Notes: generated from the sequence alone by a model not told the origin. A DNA stretch of 47,389 nucleotides from CAIYRG01 sp964494505 (GCA_964494505.1 CAZBRO010000036.1:1-47389); one strand, 5' to 3'. Positions 1-9,080 are shown, numbered from the stretch's first letter. Made by a program: numbers and translations.

Positions 1-803
1 CCCTTGTTGCCGCGCTCTTCCTTGACGACCTGGACCAGCATGATCTGCCGGCGCTTGATGACTTCCTGGATCTTGTACTGGCGGCGGCGCGGCGGGCGCG
101 GGCGGTCGTGGTTGCGAGGGCCCCGGCGCTCATGGGGCGTGGGCACGCCGGTGGCTTCGGCCTGAACGAAAGATGGTTCGCGGGGAGCGGATTGATCGCC
201 CGCCAGCAGCTCCGTCCCGCCGGAGTCCAGCGCCGCAAAGGCTCCATCCTCGAGCGGGGCCGGTTCGGGCGCGGGCGTCCGGGTTTCCGAAGATGGGGCT
301 CCCGGCGGAGCGGCTATACCTTCCTCCTGTGCGGGGTGGGCTTCGTCTGTTTCTTCCTCGTCCTCGTCCTCGCCTTCATCCTCGTCGGAAAGTTCGGACT
401 CCGAGCGGCCATGCCCCGCCTCGGCGTGCTCTTCGGCGTGTTCGCTCCCGAGCATCGGCACCTGTGCGGGCGCCGTCGCGGTGTCGACCGAGTCGAAGTC
501 CTCTTCGGCCATCATGCGCTGGGTTTGGGCTTGGAGGATGGCGAGGCGGTCGGCCACCGGAATCTGATAATAATCCGGGTGAATTTCAGAAAAAGCCAGA
601 AATCCCTGACGGTTACCGCCATATTCCACGAACGCCGCCTGGAGCGAAGGCTCCACGCGCGTGACTTTGGCGAGATAGATGTTGCCTTTCAGCGGCCGCT
701 TGGTCGCCGCTTCGAAATCGAATTCCTCGACGCGATTAACGTCTAGAACGACGACCCGGGTTTCCTCCGGGTGGCTCGCGTCGATGAGCATGCGTTTGGG
801 CAT
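1..803 (-). CDS. rne: Ribonuclease E, N-terminal part (gene runs off the left edge)
   Basis: This is the endoribonuclease that scaffolds the RNA degradosome and processes rRNA, tRNA and mRNA. The visible ~267 residues begin MPKRMLIDASHPEETRVVV, a typical RNase E/G start, followed by the first half of the S1 domain (about residues 38-85: GNIYLAKVTRVEPSLQAAF, then GGNRQGFLAFSEIHPDYY). From about residue 95 to 240 the S1 domain is split by a low-complexity insert, very acidic in its first half and Pro/Arg-rich later. The S1 fold resumes with IQEVIKRRQIMLVQVVKEE at the window edge. Such an S1 insert is known for alphaproteobacterial RNase E. The catalytic DNase I-like domain lies outside the window. 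The gene is divergent from the cell wall amidase, across a 618-bp gap. Confidence 0.95.
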   Translation of the reverse strand, partial: MPKRMLIDASHPEETRVVVLDVNRVEEFDFEAATKRPLKGNIYLAKVTRVEPSLQAAFVEYGGNRQGFLAFSEIHPDYYQIPVADRLAILQAQTQRMMAEEDFDSVDTATAPAQVPMLGSEHAEEHAEAGHGRSESELSDEDEGEDEDEEETDEAHPAQEEGIAAPPGAPSSETRTPAPEPAPLEDGAFAALDSGGTELLAGDQSAPREPSFVQAEATGVPTPHERRGPRNHDRPRPPRRRQYKIQEVIKRRQIMLVQVVKEERGNK

Positions 804-1421
804 GGAATACTCCGTGGGCGCGGGCACGCGGCAACATGGAGAGGCGCGCAGCTGCGGCGCGGCGCCTTTCACGTTGGGGCGAACGGCGCCGATTCTGGGT
901 TGAGTTTGTCGGTAGATCGAAGTTCGGAGATGGCCGCGCGGAAGAGGCCCCTGCAGGGGGGATCTGTTCGGTGCGTAAGAAACTCAGCTCTGCCATCTCT
1001 TCAAGACCGTCTTTGGCGTGGCGCTCGAGAACCATTCGCCAAGGACGGCGGTATCCTTTGGCCCCGCCATCCGCGCCGACACGAAACGGTCACCGCAAAG
1101 ACGGGGCATTCAATCAGTCGGGGCGAATCCGGCCCTTCCCTAAGGACCTGGACCCGCGCTCAATTCCTGTTCCCTCTTTGGGAGCGGGCGGCGAATCGCC
1201 CGCGTCCGCTAAGGTGAACGATTTCTGTTCTATTGGCGCTTTCATCCCCCCGCAAGGGCCTTCATGCGCGCGGACCGCGAGCACCGCCCTTGGGTCAATT
1301 CCTGCGTTAGCCGGGGCTCACGCAAATTGGCTTTAGGCCCGAATGGCTAACGAAGTATAAATGCTTCGCGGGAGAGATTGGTTAGAATGCGGGATTCGCT
1401 GGAAACAGTGGCTTAATCAAG
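804..1421. other. 618-bp divergent intergenic region between rne and the amidase gene
   Basis: I see no convincing gene here. Short open frames exist on both strands but lack ribosome binding sites and recognisable protein sequence. The part next to rne is GC-rich and can fold: two GGCGCC hexamers at 861-866 and 885-890 flank a small CGTT/AACG hairpin, and CGTG/CACG flank a GC loop near 813-828. A long structured leader would fit RNase E, whose mRNA is autoregulated through its 5' UTR in enterobacteria, but no known element is recognised. The part nearest the amidase is more AT-rich (TATAAAT around 1356) and probably holds its promoter, with no well-spaced -35 box. Confidence 0.5.
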
Positions 1422-2753
1422 ATGAATGGAGCGCTCCTGAAGTTGACGCCCAAGGGCCCCATTGCGGGTCTGGCGCTGGCTTTGGCGCTTTGGGCTCCGT
1501 CGGCCGCATCGGGCGCGCAAGCCCATTCGCCGCCGCGGCCGCAAGCGGCAGCCACGCCGTCCGATCCTCTGGGGGCCTTGTTGCGCGCGCAGGCTTCTGC
1601 CGATTCGCTGGCCGATCTGCCTCTGGTGATCGGGTTTGGCTTGACGGAGGCGGGAGGCCATTCCCGGCTGACTCTCGAACTCAGCGATCCGCTGGACATG
1701 CGGGTCTTTACCCTGACCGCGCCGGACCGGGTCGTGATCGACATGCCAGAGGTGCTGTGGCGGATGCCCGGCGATTTGCGGCCCTCCGGCAAGGGTGCCG
1801 TCAAGAGCTACCGCTACGGCCAATTCCGGAAGGGCAATTCGCGCCTGGTGATCGATTTGAACCGGCCCGTAAAGCCCATGCCGTCCGAGATGAAACAACC
1901 CGAAGCCGGGTCGGGCTTCAAATTCGTGCTCGACCTTGATCCGGCGACCGCGGCGGAATTCGCTTCGAGCGCCGGCTGGCCCAAGGATTTGCAGGCCGCT
2001 TCGTTTTCCCCGCCGGCCGTAACGCGGCCCGCTTTCGGCGGCAAGCGCGTCATCGTCATCGATCCCGGCCATGGCGGCATCGATCCCGGCACCCATGGCG
2101 AGAGCGGCGTGAAAGAGAAGGACCTGGTCCTCGCGGTAGCCCGGGCCTTGCGCAAATCGCTCGAAGCAACAGGGCGTTACCGCGTGCAACTGACACGCGA
2201 CAGTGACGTTTTCATTCCGTTGCGGGAGCGCGTGAACATTGCCCGCGCGGCCCATGGGGATCTCTTCGTTTCGCTGCACGCCGATTCGAACGATCACCGC
2301 GAAATCCGGGGTGCCTCGGTGTACACGTTGTCCGAAGCTGCTTCCGACCGCGAAGCTGCCAAGCTCGCCGAGAAGGAGAACATGTCCGACGCAATCGCCG
2401 GCGTGGACTTGGCGGGTGACAACAATCCGGTCGCTTCCATCCTGATCGATCTGGCCCAGCGCGGGACGATCAACCGTTCGGCGCGGTTCGCCGAAAGTCT
2501 GGTGGGAACGCTGCCCTCGGTGACGGCCGTGCAGCACTCTTCGCCGCATCGTTCGGCGGGCTTTGCCGTTCTAAAATCGCGCGACATGCCGGCCGTCCTG
2601 GTCGAGCTCGGCTATCTGACCAATACGCAGGACGAAAACGAAATGGCGACAGAAGCTTGGCGGGAAAAAATCGCCCGGGCGCTCGCCGCTTCCATCGACG
2701 CCAATTTTGGCGGAGAATCGGGGCCGTTGCCGCGGCAGGCGGCGATCCCGTGA
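1422..2753 (+). CDS. amiC: N-acetylmuramoyl-L-alanine amidase (AmiC type, AMIN + Amidase_3)
   Basis: Periplasmic zinc amidase that cuts the bond between N-acetylmuramic acid and L-alanine, typically for daughter-cell separation. The 443-residue protein has a signal peptide (hydrophobic stretch about 14-30), an AMIN domain (about 60-180) that would target it to peptidoglycan, a linker, and an Amidase_3 domain from about 207. Zinc and catalytic motifs are visible: the IDPGHGGIDPG segment with a zinc His near 216, the SLHADSN segment with a second His near 286, and the VELGYLTN segment with the catalytic Glu near 393. The ribosome binding site before the ATG is weak. It is followed after 74 bp by the PBP1A gene on the same strand, a common pairing in alphaproteobacteria. 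Confidence 0.95.
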   Translation: MNGALLKLTPKGPIAGLALALALWAPSAASGAQAHSPPRPQAAATPSDPLGALLRAQASADSLADLPLVIGFGLTEAGGHSRLTLELSDPLDMRVFTLTAPDRVVIDMPEVLWRMPGDLRPSGKGAVKSYRYGQFRKGNSRLVIDLNRPVKPMPSEMKQPEAGSGFKFVLDLDPATAAEFASSAGWPKDLQAASFSPPAVTRPAFGGKRVIVIDPGHGGIDPGTHGESGVKEKDLVLAVARALRKSLEATGRYRVQLTRDSDVFIPLRERVNIARAAHGDLFVSLHADSNDHREIRGASVYTLSEAASDREAAKLAEKENMSDAIAGVDLAGDNNPVASILIDLAQRGTINRSARFAESLVGTLPSVTAVQHSSPHRSAGFAVLKSRDMPAVLVELGYLTNTQDENEMATEAWREKIARALAASIDANFGGESGPLPRQAAIP

Positions 2754-2827
2754 ACGCGCCTTTGTCCCGTCACATTCACAGTGTTAGGAAAGGCCGGCAA
2801 GGCCGGGGCTGAGGTCGAAAGACAGCA

Positions 2828-5344
2828 ATGAAAAAGAAGAACGAGAAGATCGGCGCTGCAAAGGCCGGCAAACCGACGGGCGGTGCGGTAAAAGCCGTCA
2901 AGACGGTGCGCAACGTCATCCTTGGCGGACTCGCCGGAGTCGTCCTGATCGGGTTTTTGCTGGCCGCGACCTATGTCTATTGGGTCACGCGCGATCTTCC
3001 GAGCTACGGCGCACTCGCCCATTACGAACCGCCCGTCACGACCCGCGTCTATGCCGGCAACGGCACGCTGATCGGCGAATATGCGCGCGAGCGGCGGCTG
3101 TTCATCCCCATCGGCCAGATTCCCGCCCTGGTGAAGGACGCCTTCCTCTCAGCCGAGGACAAGAATTTCTACAGCCATCCGGGCGTCGATATTTTCGGCA
3201 TCATGCGCGCGGGGCTGAACGATCTGCGCGAGCGCGACAAGCGCCCGCAAGGCGCTTCCACCATCACCCAACAGGTTGCGCGCAATTTCCTGCTCTCGAG
3301 CGAAGTCAAATTCTCGCGCAAGATTCGCGAGATGGTGCTGGCGATGCGCATCGACAATGCGTTCTCCAAGGACCAGATCCTCGAATTGTATCTGAACGAA
3401 ATTTTCCTTGGCGAGAATTCCTACGGCATCGCGGCCGCGGCGTCGGTTTATTTCGACAAATCCTTGGATGAGCTGTCGCTCTCGCAGGCGGCATTCCTCG
3501 CGGGCCTGCCCAAGGGTCCGGCAAATTACAGTGCCGTCCGCCATAAGGACGCGGCCCTCGCGCGGCGCAATTACGTGCTCGAGCAGATGTACGAGAACGA
3601 CTACATCACGCGCGAGCAGATGAAGGCGGCCGAAGCCGAGGATCTCGTCACCTTCACGCGGCCCTTCGGCGCCATCGTCACGGACGTCGATTATTTCGTC
3701 GAGGAAGTGCGCCGTTCGCTGGACGAAAAATACGGCGAGAAGACGCTCTACGATGGCGGGCTCCAGGTCCGCTCGACCCTCGATCCGAGGCTCCAGGACA
3801 TCGCGGTGCGTTCGCTGCGCGCGGGGCTTCTTGCTTACGACCGCCGTCACGGCTTCCGCGCGCCGTTGAAGCATGTCGACGTCAAGGGCGATTGGATGGC
3901 CGCGCTCAAGGCGGTCCCCAACAAGTCCGGTGTGGGGAGCTGGCGCGTTGCGATCGTGAAGGAGCTCAAGGAGAACGCGGAGATCGTGCTGCAGGATGGC
4001 GGCAAAGGCCAGATTCCGGGGGCCGAGCTTCCCTGGACGCGCGGACGGCTCAAGGCCGGCGATATCGTCTATGTCGAAGCGATGTCGGGTGAAGGCATCG
4101 CGCCCGACACCTACACGCTGCGCGAAGTGCCCAACGTGAACGGCGCCATCGTGGCGATGGACCCTTTCACCGGCCATGTGCTGGCCCTGTCGGGCGGCTT
4201 CTCCTACGGCTCTTCTCAGTTCGACCGCGCCATGCAGGCGATGCGCCAGCCGGGCTCGACCTTCAAGCCGTTCGTTTATGCGACGGCCCTGGACCTCGGT
4301 TATACGCCGGTGACCAAAGTGCTCGACGCGCCCTTTGCGGCGCCCCAGGGGCCGGGCCTGCCGCTATGGACCCCGGAGAACTATGAGGCCGGCGAATATC
4401 TCGGACCGACCACGCTCCGGCGCGGCGTGGAGCAGTCTCGCAACCTGATGACGGCGCGCCTTGCCCACACCATCGGGATGGAAGCCATCGCAGGCACGGC
4501 CGAGCGCATGGGCGTCTACAACAAGCTGCCGCTCTATCTCGCCAATTCGCTCGGCGCCGAAGTGACGTCGCTGGTCAAGCTCACCACCGCCTATTCCGAA
4601 TTCGTGAACGGCGGGCGCAAGCTCGAAGCGACCCTGATCGACCGCGTCCAGGACCGCCACGGCAAGACCGTGTTCCGGTTCGACAAGCGCAACTGCGTCG
4701 ATTGCAATCAAGCCGATTGGAAGGGCCAAGCCGAGCCGCTGCTCGACGAGAACCGGCCGCAGGTGCTGGACCCGCGCACGGCCTACCAGATCGTCTCGAT
4801 CCTGGAGGGCGTGATCCAGCGCGGCACCGGCCAGGCGATCAAAGTGCTGAACCGTCCGCTTGCCGGCAAGACCGGCACGTCGAGCGATTTTCGCGATGCG
4901 TGGTTCGTCGGCTTCTCGCCCGATCTGGCGCTCGGCGTCTTCATCGGCAAGGACAATTTCCAGACGCTCGGCAATGGCGAGCAGGGCGCGCTCGCGGCCG
5001 CTCCGATCTTTCGCGATTTCATGAAGGAGGCGCTTGCCGACGTGCCTCCGACGCCGTTCCGGACGCCGCAAGGCATCGTCCAGGTTCCGATCAATCCGGT
5101 CACCGGCGCCGAAGTCCCGGAAGGCACGCCGGGATCGATATTGGAGGCTTTCAAACCCGGCACCGAACCCGGCTCGAGCTACGCGGTGTCCGTGATCGAC
5201 GATCCGGGCGTCGCGGTTACCTCGGCGACGCCGGCCTCGGTTTCTGCCGTCGATGGGCAGCCTGGGGCCACGCCCGCGACGGCTTCCGGCGGGCCGCCGC
5301 CTCCGCCGACGACCATCGGCACCGGCACCGGCGGGCTGTATTAG
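2828..5344 (+). CDS. mrcA: Penicillin-binding protein 1A (bifunctional transglycosylase/transpeptidase)
   Basis: Inner-membrane enzyme that polymerises glycan strands and cross-links peptidoglycan. The 838 residues match class A PBPs. There is a short basic cytoplasmic tail, a membrane anchor at about 30-53, and a family 51 transglycosylase domain with the EDKNFYSHPGVD motif (catalytic Glu near 111) and the STITQQVARN motif. A central OB-like insert follows, then the transpeptidase domain with SxxK at about 477 (GSTFKPF), SxN at about 536 (QSRNL) and KTGT at about 680. The C-terminus is a Pro/Gly/Thr-rich tail. It probably shares transcription with the upstream amidase. In many relatives prfB follows; here a repeat hairpin and a DUF899 gene on the other strand follow instead. 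Confidence 0.96.
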   Translation: MKKKNEKIGAAKAGKPTGGAVKAVKTVRNVILGGLAGVVLIGFLLAATYVYWVTRDLPSYGALAHYEPPVTTRVYAGNGTLIGEYARERRLFIPIGQIPALVKDAFLSAEDKNFYSHPGVDIFGIMRAGLNDLRERDKRPQGASTITQQVARNFLLSSEVKFSRKIREMVLAMRIDNAFSKDQILELYLNEIFLGENSYGIAAAASVYFDKSLDELSLSQAAFLAGLPKGPANYSAVRHKDAALARRNYVLEQMYENDYITREQMKAAEAEDLVTFTRPFGAIVTDVDYFVEEVRRSLDEKYGEKTLYDGGLQVRSTLDPRLQDIAVRSLRAGLLAYDRRHGFRAPLKHVDVKGDWMAALKAVPNKSGVGSWRVAIVKELKENAEIVLQDGGKGQIPGAELPWTRGRLKAGDIVYVEAMSGEGIAPDTYTLREVPNVNGAIVAMDPFTGHVLALSGGFSYGSSQFDRAMQAMRQPGSTFKPFVYATALDLGYTPVTKVLDAPFAAPQGPGLPLWTPENYEAGEYLGPTTLRRGVEQSRNLMTARLAHTIGMEAIAGTAERMGVYNKLPLYLANSLGAEVTSLVKLTTAYSEFVNGGRKLEATLIDRVQDRHGKTVFRFDKRNCVDCNQADWKGQAEPLLDENRPQVLDPRTAYQIVSILEGVIQRGTGQAIKVLNRPLAGKTGTSSDFRDAWFVGFSPDLALGVFIGKDNFQTLGNGEQGALAAAPIFRDFMKEALADVPPTPFRTPQGIVQVPINPVTGAEVPEGTPGSILEAFKPGTEPGSSYAVSVIDDPGVAVTSATPASVSAVDGQPGATPATASGGPPPPPTTIGTGTGGLY

Positions 5345-5370
5345 CAGATTGCGTTCAGGTCGGGGATTGC

Positions 5371-5410
5371 CATCCCGGAGGCCGCGTCAGCGGCAATCCG
5401 GGACCCACCG
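5371..5410. repeat. REP-like palindromic element after the PBP1A gene
   Basis: A palindrome of the CATCCCGG...CCGGGACCC type. CCCGGA at 5374-5379 pairs with TCCGGG at 5397-5402, and inside it GCCGC (5381-5385) pairs with GCGGC across a GTCA loop. Elements of this form are scattered between genes in many alphaproteobacterial genomes. Downstream of the PBP1A stop it could also slow or end transcription or protect the mRNA 3' end, but there is no T-tract. A half-match (CCGGGATGACATCCCG) lies near 5449-5464. Confidence 0.6.
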
Positions 5411-5510
5411 TGACAGCAGCTCTCCCCCCGCATCAGGTGCGGGGCCGGCCGGGATGACATCCCGATATTGCCTTCATACAAAGCGCAAATGGCGCGAGCG
5501 ACTCGCCGAA

Positions 5511-6209
5511 TCAATCCTGATATTCGTCGTGGCGGCGGACCCAGAAAGGGCCGCGGCCACCTTCGTCGCGCCCCTTCGGCACCAGATCGAGATATTGGTA
5601 ATCGACATTCATCATGTCGATCCCGCGCGCATAGCAGGAATAGGTGCGGTATAGGCCGCTGTCGTCTTTGCAGAAGACGCTGATCCCTTCGCGCTCCGTG
5701 CTGCGTGGATCCTGGATTGTAAAATTATAATCGGCTTTTTTGGCGGCGACTTCCTCGGGCGTGAACGCGACGCCGAAATCGCGGTTGAAATCGCTGCCGC
5801 CCGATGAAACCCATTTGAAGCTCCAGCCCATGCGCTTCTTGTAGGCGTCGAGCTTGGCGAAGGCGGCGCGAGACACGGCCGCCACCGTCACGTCGCGATG
5901 GTTCAGATGCACGATGGCGCGGTCGAAACTGTCCGCCCAATGCGAGCAATGCGGGCAGCCGGCCGGCCAATCGGCGCCGAACATGAAGTGATAGACGATC
6001 AATTGGCTGCGGCCGTCGAACAGATCGCTTAGGGTCTCCGTCCCGTTCGGTCCTTGGAAGACGTAACTCTTCTCGACCGGCTCCCAGGGAAGCTCGCGCC
6101 GGTGCTGGCTCAGCCGGTCTCGTGCGCGCGTAAAATCCTTTTCCTCGGTCAGCAGGCGCTTGCGCGCTTCTTCCCATTCGGCGCGGGAGACCACGCTGTG
6201 CTTCTCCAT
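5511..6209 (-). CDS. DUF899 family thioredoxin-like protein
   Basis: The 232-residue protein matches the DUF899 family throughout: an N-terminal helical start (SRAEWEEARKRLLTEEKDFTR), the conserved LPWEPVEKSYVF segment, then a thioredoxin-like core with VYHFMFGADW and a CPHC pair at C85/C88. The C-terminus has the family-typical FCKDDSGLYRTYSCYARG and a tyrosine-rich end (NVDYQYLDLVPKG). Members are cytoplasmic, thioredoxin-fold and of unknown function; the CxxC may be redox-active, which is inference. The start is backed by GAGGT six bases upstream. A terminator lies upstream, at the end of the NHL genes, so this gene probably has its own promoter. Confidence 0.9.
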   Translation of the reverse strand: MEKHSVVSRAEWEEARKRLLTEEKDFTRARDRLSQHRRELPWEPVEKSYVFQGPNGTETLSDLFDGRSQLIVYHFMFGADWPAGCPHCSHWADSFDRAIVHLNHRDVTVAAVSRAAFAKLDAYKKRMGWSFKWVSSGGSDFNRDFGVAFTPEEVAAKKADYNFTIQDPRSTEREGISVFCKDDSGLYRTYSCYARGIDMMNVDYQYLDLVPKGRDEGGRGPFWVRRHDEYQD

Positions 6210-6248
6210 GGCGGACCTCGCGAAAGCAATCGTTCAGTCAAAGCAAGA

Positions 6249-6273
6249 AGGCCCGGGGAACGCCCGGGCCTTT
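6249..6273 (-). terminator. Rho-independent terminator of the NHL gene pair
   Basis: Read on the minus strand, a GC-rich stem (GGCCCGGGC pairing with CCCGGGCC across a short loop) is followed by TTCTTGCTTT. It starts about 23 bp after the stop of the minus-strand NHL gene at 6296. On the plus strand the stem is followed by only four T residues, and no plus-strand gene needs it. Confidence 0.75.
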
Positions 6274-6295
6274 TGCAAACCGAGATGTGACGCCG

Positions 6296-7366
6296 TCAAC
6301 CCTGCGGGTGCAGCGTGACCTTCTGGACGCGGAGATTGATGATCTCGCCCACCAGCAGATTGTTGTCGGTGCGGCAGTCGATGGCATTCACGGTGCCGAA
6401 CTCCTTTTGCAGGCGTCCGGCTTTGCCGAACTTGCCGACCATCGTGCCGTCGAGCCGCATCTTGTAGATCTCGCCGGCCATATCGATGTCGCCCGGCGGG
6501 TTGGAATTCGACACATAGAGGAACTGGTTCGCGCCGGGCGTGATGCAGATCGCCTGCGGATTTCCGAGATTGCCGATTTCCCTCTTGAACGTGCCGTTGT
6601 TGTCGAACACCTGGATGCGATGGTTGTTGCCGTCGGCGACATAGACATCGCCTTGGGCGTCCACCGCGACGCTGCGGACATTGTTGAATTCGCTCGGGCC
6701 GGTTCCCTTATGGCCCCAGCTCTTGATGAACTTGCCGTCCTTGTCGAACTTGGCGACGCGCGAATTGCCCTGTCCGTCGGCGACGAAGATGTTGCCCTGG
6801 GCATCCCAGGCCACATCGGTCGGACGGCTGAAGACGTCCTGATTACGGCCCGCGCCGGGAGCACCCGCCGCACCGCCGCCGCCTTCGCCACCTTCACCGC
6901 CCGCACGCGTCGGGATGTTGATGGATTCGGCTTTGCGGCCGAGCAACATCACCTGGCGGCCTTGCGGGTCGAACTTCATGACCATGTTGGTCGCCTGATC
7001 GACGACCCAGACATTGTCCTGCGGATCGACGCGCACCTGATTGGCGAACACAAACCCGTAGACGTCCTTTCCGACCTCGCGGACAAAGCGTCCGTTGCGG
7101 TCGAACTGGAACAATTGCGAGCCGCCATGCATGAACTGGCGGGAGCCGCCCAGCGTCACGAAGGGATGGCCCGTGCGGGTATAGACGTAGATGTCGCCCC
7201 GCGAATTCTGGGCCACACCGCCGACTTCGCCCAGATACACATTGTCGGGCGTCTTGAGGAAATTCGCATCCGCGTCATAGGCGATTTCCGGTGCGTTCAC
7301 CTGGGCAATCGCCGGAACGGCCGCAAGCGCGATGCCCGCGAGCATCAAGGGTACAAAGCGTTTCAT
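6296..7366 (-). CDS. Exported NHL-repeat six-bladed beta-propeller protein
   Basis: A 356-residue secreted protein: signal peptide (MKRFVPLMLAGIALAAVPAIAQ) followed by repeated NHL blades, such as QVRVDPQDNVWVVDQATN, DVAWDAQGNIFVADGQGN and SVAVDAQGDVYVADGNNH. The blade pattern resembles peptidyl-alpha-hydroxyglycine alpha-amidating lyase-like and streptogramin-lyase-like propellers, but no activity can be assigned. A Gly/Ala-rich loop (about 160-175) sits between blades. The ATG at 7366 is preferred to one two codons upstream because AGGAGG lies eight bases before it and only two before the other. It follows a paralogue by 30 bp, evidently in the same operon, and a terminator lies just downstream. 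Confidence 0.88.
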   Translation of the reverse strand: MKRFVPLMLAGIALAAVPAIAQVNAPEIAYDADANFLKTPDNVYLGEVGGVAQNSRGDIYVYTRTGHPFVTLGGSRQFMHGGSQLFQFDRNGRFVREVGKDVYGFVFANQVRVDPQDNVWVVDQATNMVMKFDPQGRQVMLLGRKAESINIPTRAGGEGGEGGGGAAGAPGAGRNQDVFSRPTDVAWDAQGNIFVADGQGNSRVAKFDKDGKFIKSWGHKGTGPSEFNNVRSVAVDAQGDVYVADGNNHRIQVFDNNGTFKREIGNLGNPQAICITPGANQFLYVSNSNPPGDIDMAGEIYKMRLDGTMVGKFGKAGRLQKEFGTVNAIDCRTDNNLLVGEIINLRVQKVTLHPQG

Positions 7367-7396
7367 AATCATATCCTCCTGTGTGCCATTCCGCTC

Positions 7397-8452
7397 TTAT
7401 TGGGCGCTCGCGGCTTTCGCCGTCTGTTGCTTCAAGGTGAGCTTCTGCACGCGCCAGGATTCGATCTCGCCGACGATGATGTTGTTGGGATCGCGGCAAT
7501 CCATCATGTGCACGACCTGGAAATTGGGGGCGAGCTTGCCGGGACGGCCGAACTTGCCGATCACGGTGCCGTCCAATTCGGTCTTGTAGATTTCGCCGGT
7601 GATGTCCCACGAGCCCGGCACGTTCCCGTTCGGGTTCGAATTGGAATGGAACACATATTGGTGCGGGCCCGGCGAGATGCAGATGGTCCAGCCGACGCCG
7701 AGATTGGTGATTTCGCGCACCGGCTTCAGATTGTTGTCGAGCACCTGGTAGCGGAAGTTCGAGCGGTCGGCGACCCAGACATTGCCCTTGCCGTCCACTT
7801 GCATGCCGTGGGGCAGGTTGAACTCGCCCAATGCCTTGCCCGGCTTCTCGCTGCCGGCCTTGGTGATGTAGCGGCCGTCGGGGCTGTATTTCACGACGCG
7901 GTTGTTGCAGTAGCCGTCGGAGATGAAAATGTTGCCTTGCGGGTCCCAACCCACATCGGTGGGACGGCAGAAGGCGTATTTCTGATCGGGCAAATTCGGG
8001 CCGGTGCGGGTGGCGACGGCGCCGTTCACGGCCGGCGGCCTGCGGCCGATCACCATCATCACTTTCCCTTCCGGGCTGAACTTGGTGATCATGTTGGTGC
8101 CCTCATCGACCGTCCAGATATTGTCCTGCGGGTCGATGCGGACCGAGTGAGAGAACTCGAACCCGTAATAGCCCTTGCCGATTTCCTTGAGGAAATTGCC
8201 GTTCTGGTCGAACTCATAGAGCTTCGAGGTGGGCGAACTCCGGTGATAGACGAAGACATGGCCCTTGGAATTGGTCGCGACCGCAACCGATTCGCCCAGC
8301 GTCTCGCCGGCGGGGACCTTGAGGAAATTGGGCGCGGATGTGATCGGAATTTCCGGCACGCCGGTGATCGTAGCCTTGAGCTGCGCGTTTGCGGCGCCGG
8401 CGCTGAGCGCCAGAGCCAACAGGGCACAGGTAGACGTGAGAATTCGCTTCAT
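7397..8452 (-). CDS. Exported NHL-repeat beta-propeller protein (paralogue of the next gene)
   Basis: A 351-residue protein with a signal peptide (MKRILTSTCALLALALSAGAANAQ) and NHL blades: SVRIDPQDNIWTVDEGTN, DVGWDPQGNIFISDGYCN, GMQVDGKGNVWVADRSNF. Blade order and spacing match the protein encoded at 6296-7366, and both end with a blade on dedicated mRNA-like wording (NNIIVGEIESWRVQKLTL here, NNLLVGEIINLRVQKVTL there), so this is a tandem duplication. A consensus GGGAGG precedes the ATG. First gene of a two-gene operon. It may bind or process an extracellular ligand; no catalytic residues can be named with confidence. Confidence 0.88.
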   Translation of the reverse strand: MKRILTSTCALLALALSAGAANAQLKATITGVPEIPITSAPNFLKVPAGETLGESVAVATNSKGHVFVYHRSSPTSKLYEFDQNGNFLKEIGKGYYGFEFSHSVRIDPQDNIWTVDEGTNMITKFSPEGKVMMVIGRRPPAVNGAVATRTGPNLPDQKYAFCRPTDVGWDPQGNIFISDGYCNNRVVKYSPDGRYITKAGSEKPGKALGEFNLPHGMQVDGKGNVWVADRSNFRYQVLDNNLKPVREITNLGVGWTICISPGPHQYVFHSNSNPNGNVPGSWDITGEIYKTELDGTVIGKFGRPGKLAPNFQVVHMMDCRDPNNIIVGEIESWRVQKLTLKQQTAKAASAQ

Positions 8453-8608
8453 CGGTAGCCTCCCAAGAGTCGGCGAATGTTCGTTCTTTTGAATCGGCTG
8501 GAAAGGGCTCTTTAGCCGGCGGCGACACTACAGCAGATGCCCTGATGGTTCAATTGTCGGGACCGTAGCCCGCGCGGCTACAACCCCGCCGATAAGGGGG
8601 TATTTCGG

Positions 8609-8941
8609 CTAATTTCGCGGAACGGGCGCCGGGGTGCCGCCGGTCATGCCCTGCGCTGGAAGGGGCTGGGGCGGCGGGGGCGGTGGGCTTGGCGCTTTGC
8701 CCGCATCGTCTGAGGGAACTTCGTGCCAGTGCCCCGTCCTCGGGTCGAAATGATAGGTCTTGCCCTCGCCACGCGATGAGTCACCTGTCGCGCGAAGATC
8801 GTCGGGCGTCGGGGTCACGGCGGAACCGACCAGCTTCTTGTGGTTCTCGCCGACCATGAAATTGTCGAACCAATTGGCGCTAGCCGGCGTGGCAATGACA
8901 CAAACAGCCAGGCAAGCGCCTGCGATCGGACTGATTTTCAT
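8609..8941 (-). CDS. Small exported proline-rich protein of unknown function
   Basis: A 110-residue protein with a signal peptide (about 1-22, cleavage near ASA-NWF), a short conserved-looking core (KTYHFDPRTGHWHEVP) and a C-terminal proline-rich tail with a run of six prolines. A purine-rich GGGGGG stretch precedes the ATG by about six bases. It lies upstream of the NHL pair on the same strand, with a 156-bp gap, and is divergent from a B3-type metallo-beta-lactamase-fold gene. I do not recognise the family. The leader, codon use and ribosome binding site support a real gene. Confidence 0.65.
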   Translation of the reverse strand: MKISPIAGACLAVCVIATPASANWFDNFMVGENHKKLVGSAVTPTPDDLRATGDSSRGEGKTYHFDPRTGHWHEVPSDDAGKAPSPPPPPPQPLPAQGMTGGTPAPVPRN

Positions 8942-9080
8942 GCGTGCCCCCCCATTTCGTCAAGGACTACCACATCCTTTTCCCACAAATGTGCCTGCGC
9001 TTCGTGTGCCCGATTTGCCTGAAGACGGTTCAGCGGCCCCGCAAAATGGTTTAGGCTGACCGCAAAAGGGAGGACGTCAC

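Noticed and set aside
836..1336. A 166-residue open frame in the rne-amidase gap
   Set aside because: Composition is biased to Arg, Ala and Pro; there is no leader, ribosome binding site or family resemblance.
6287..8458. A 2.2-kb open frame on the plus strand opposite the two NHL genes
   Set aside because: It mirrors the NHL coding strand, has no ribosome binding site and gives His/Val/Ala-rich sequence typical of antisense reading of GC-rich genes. The minus-strand genes have leaders, blades and ribosome binding sites.
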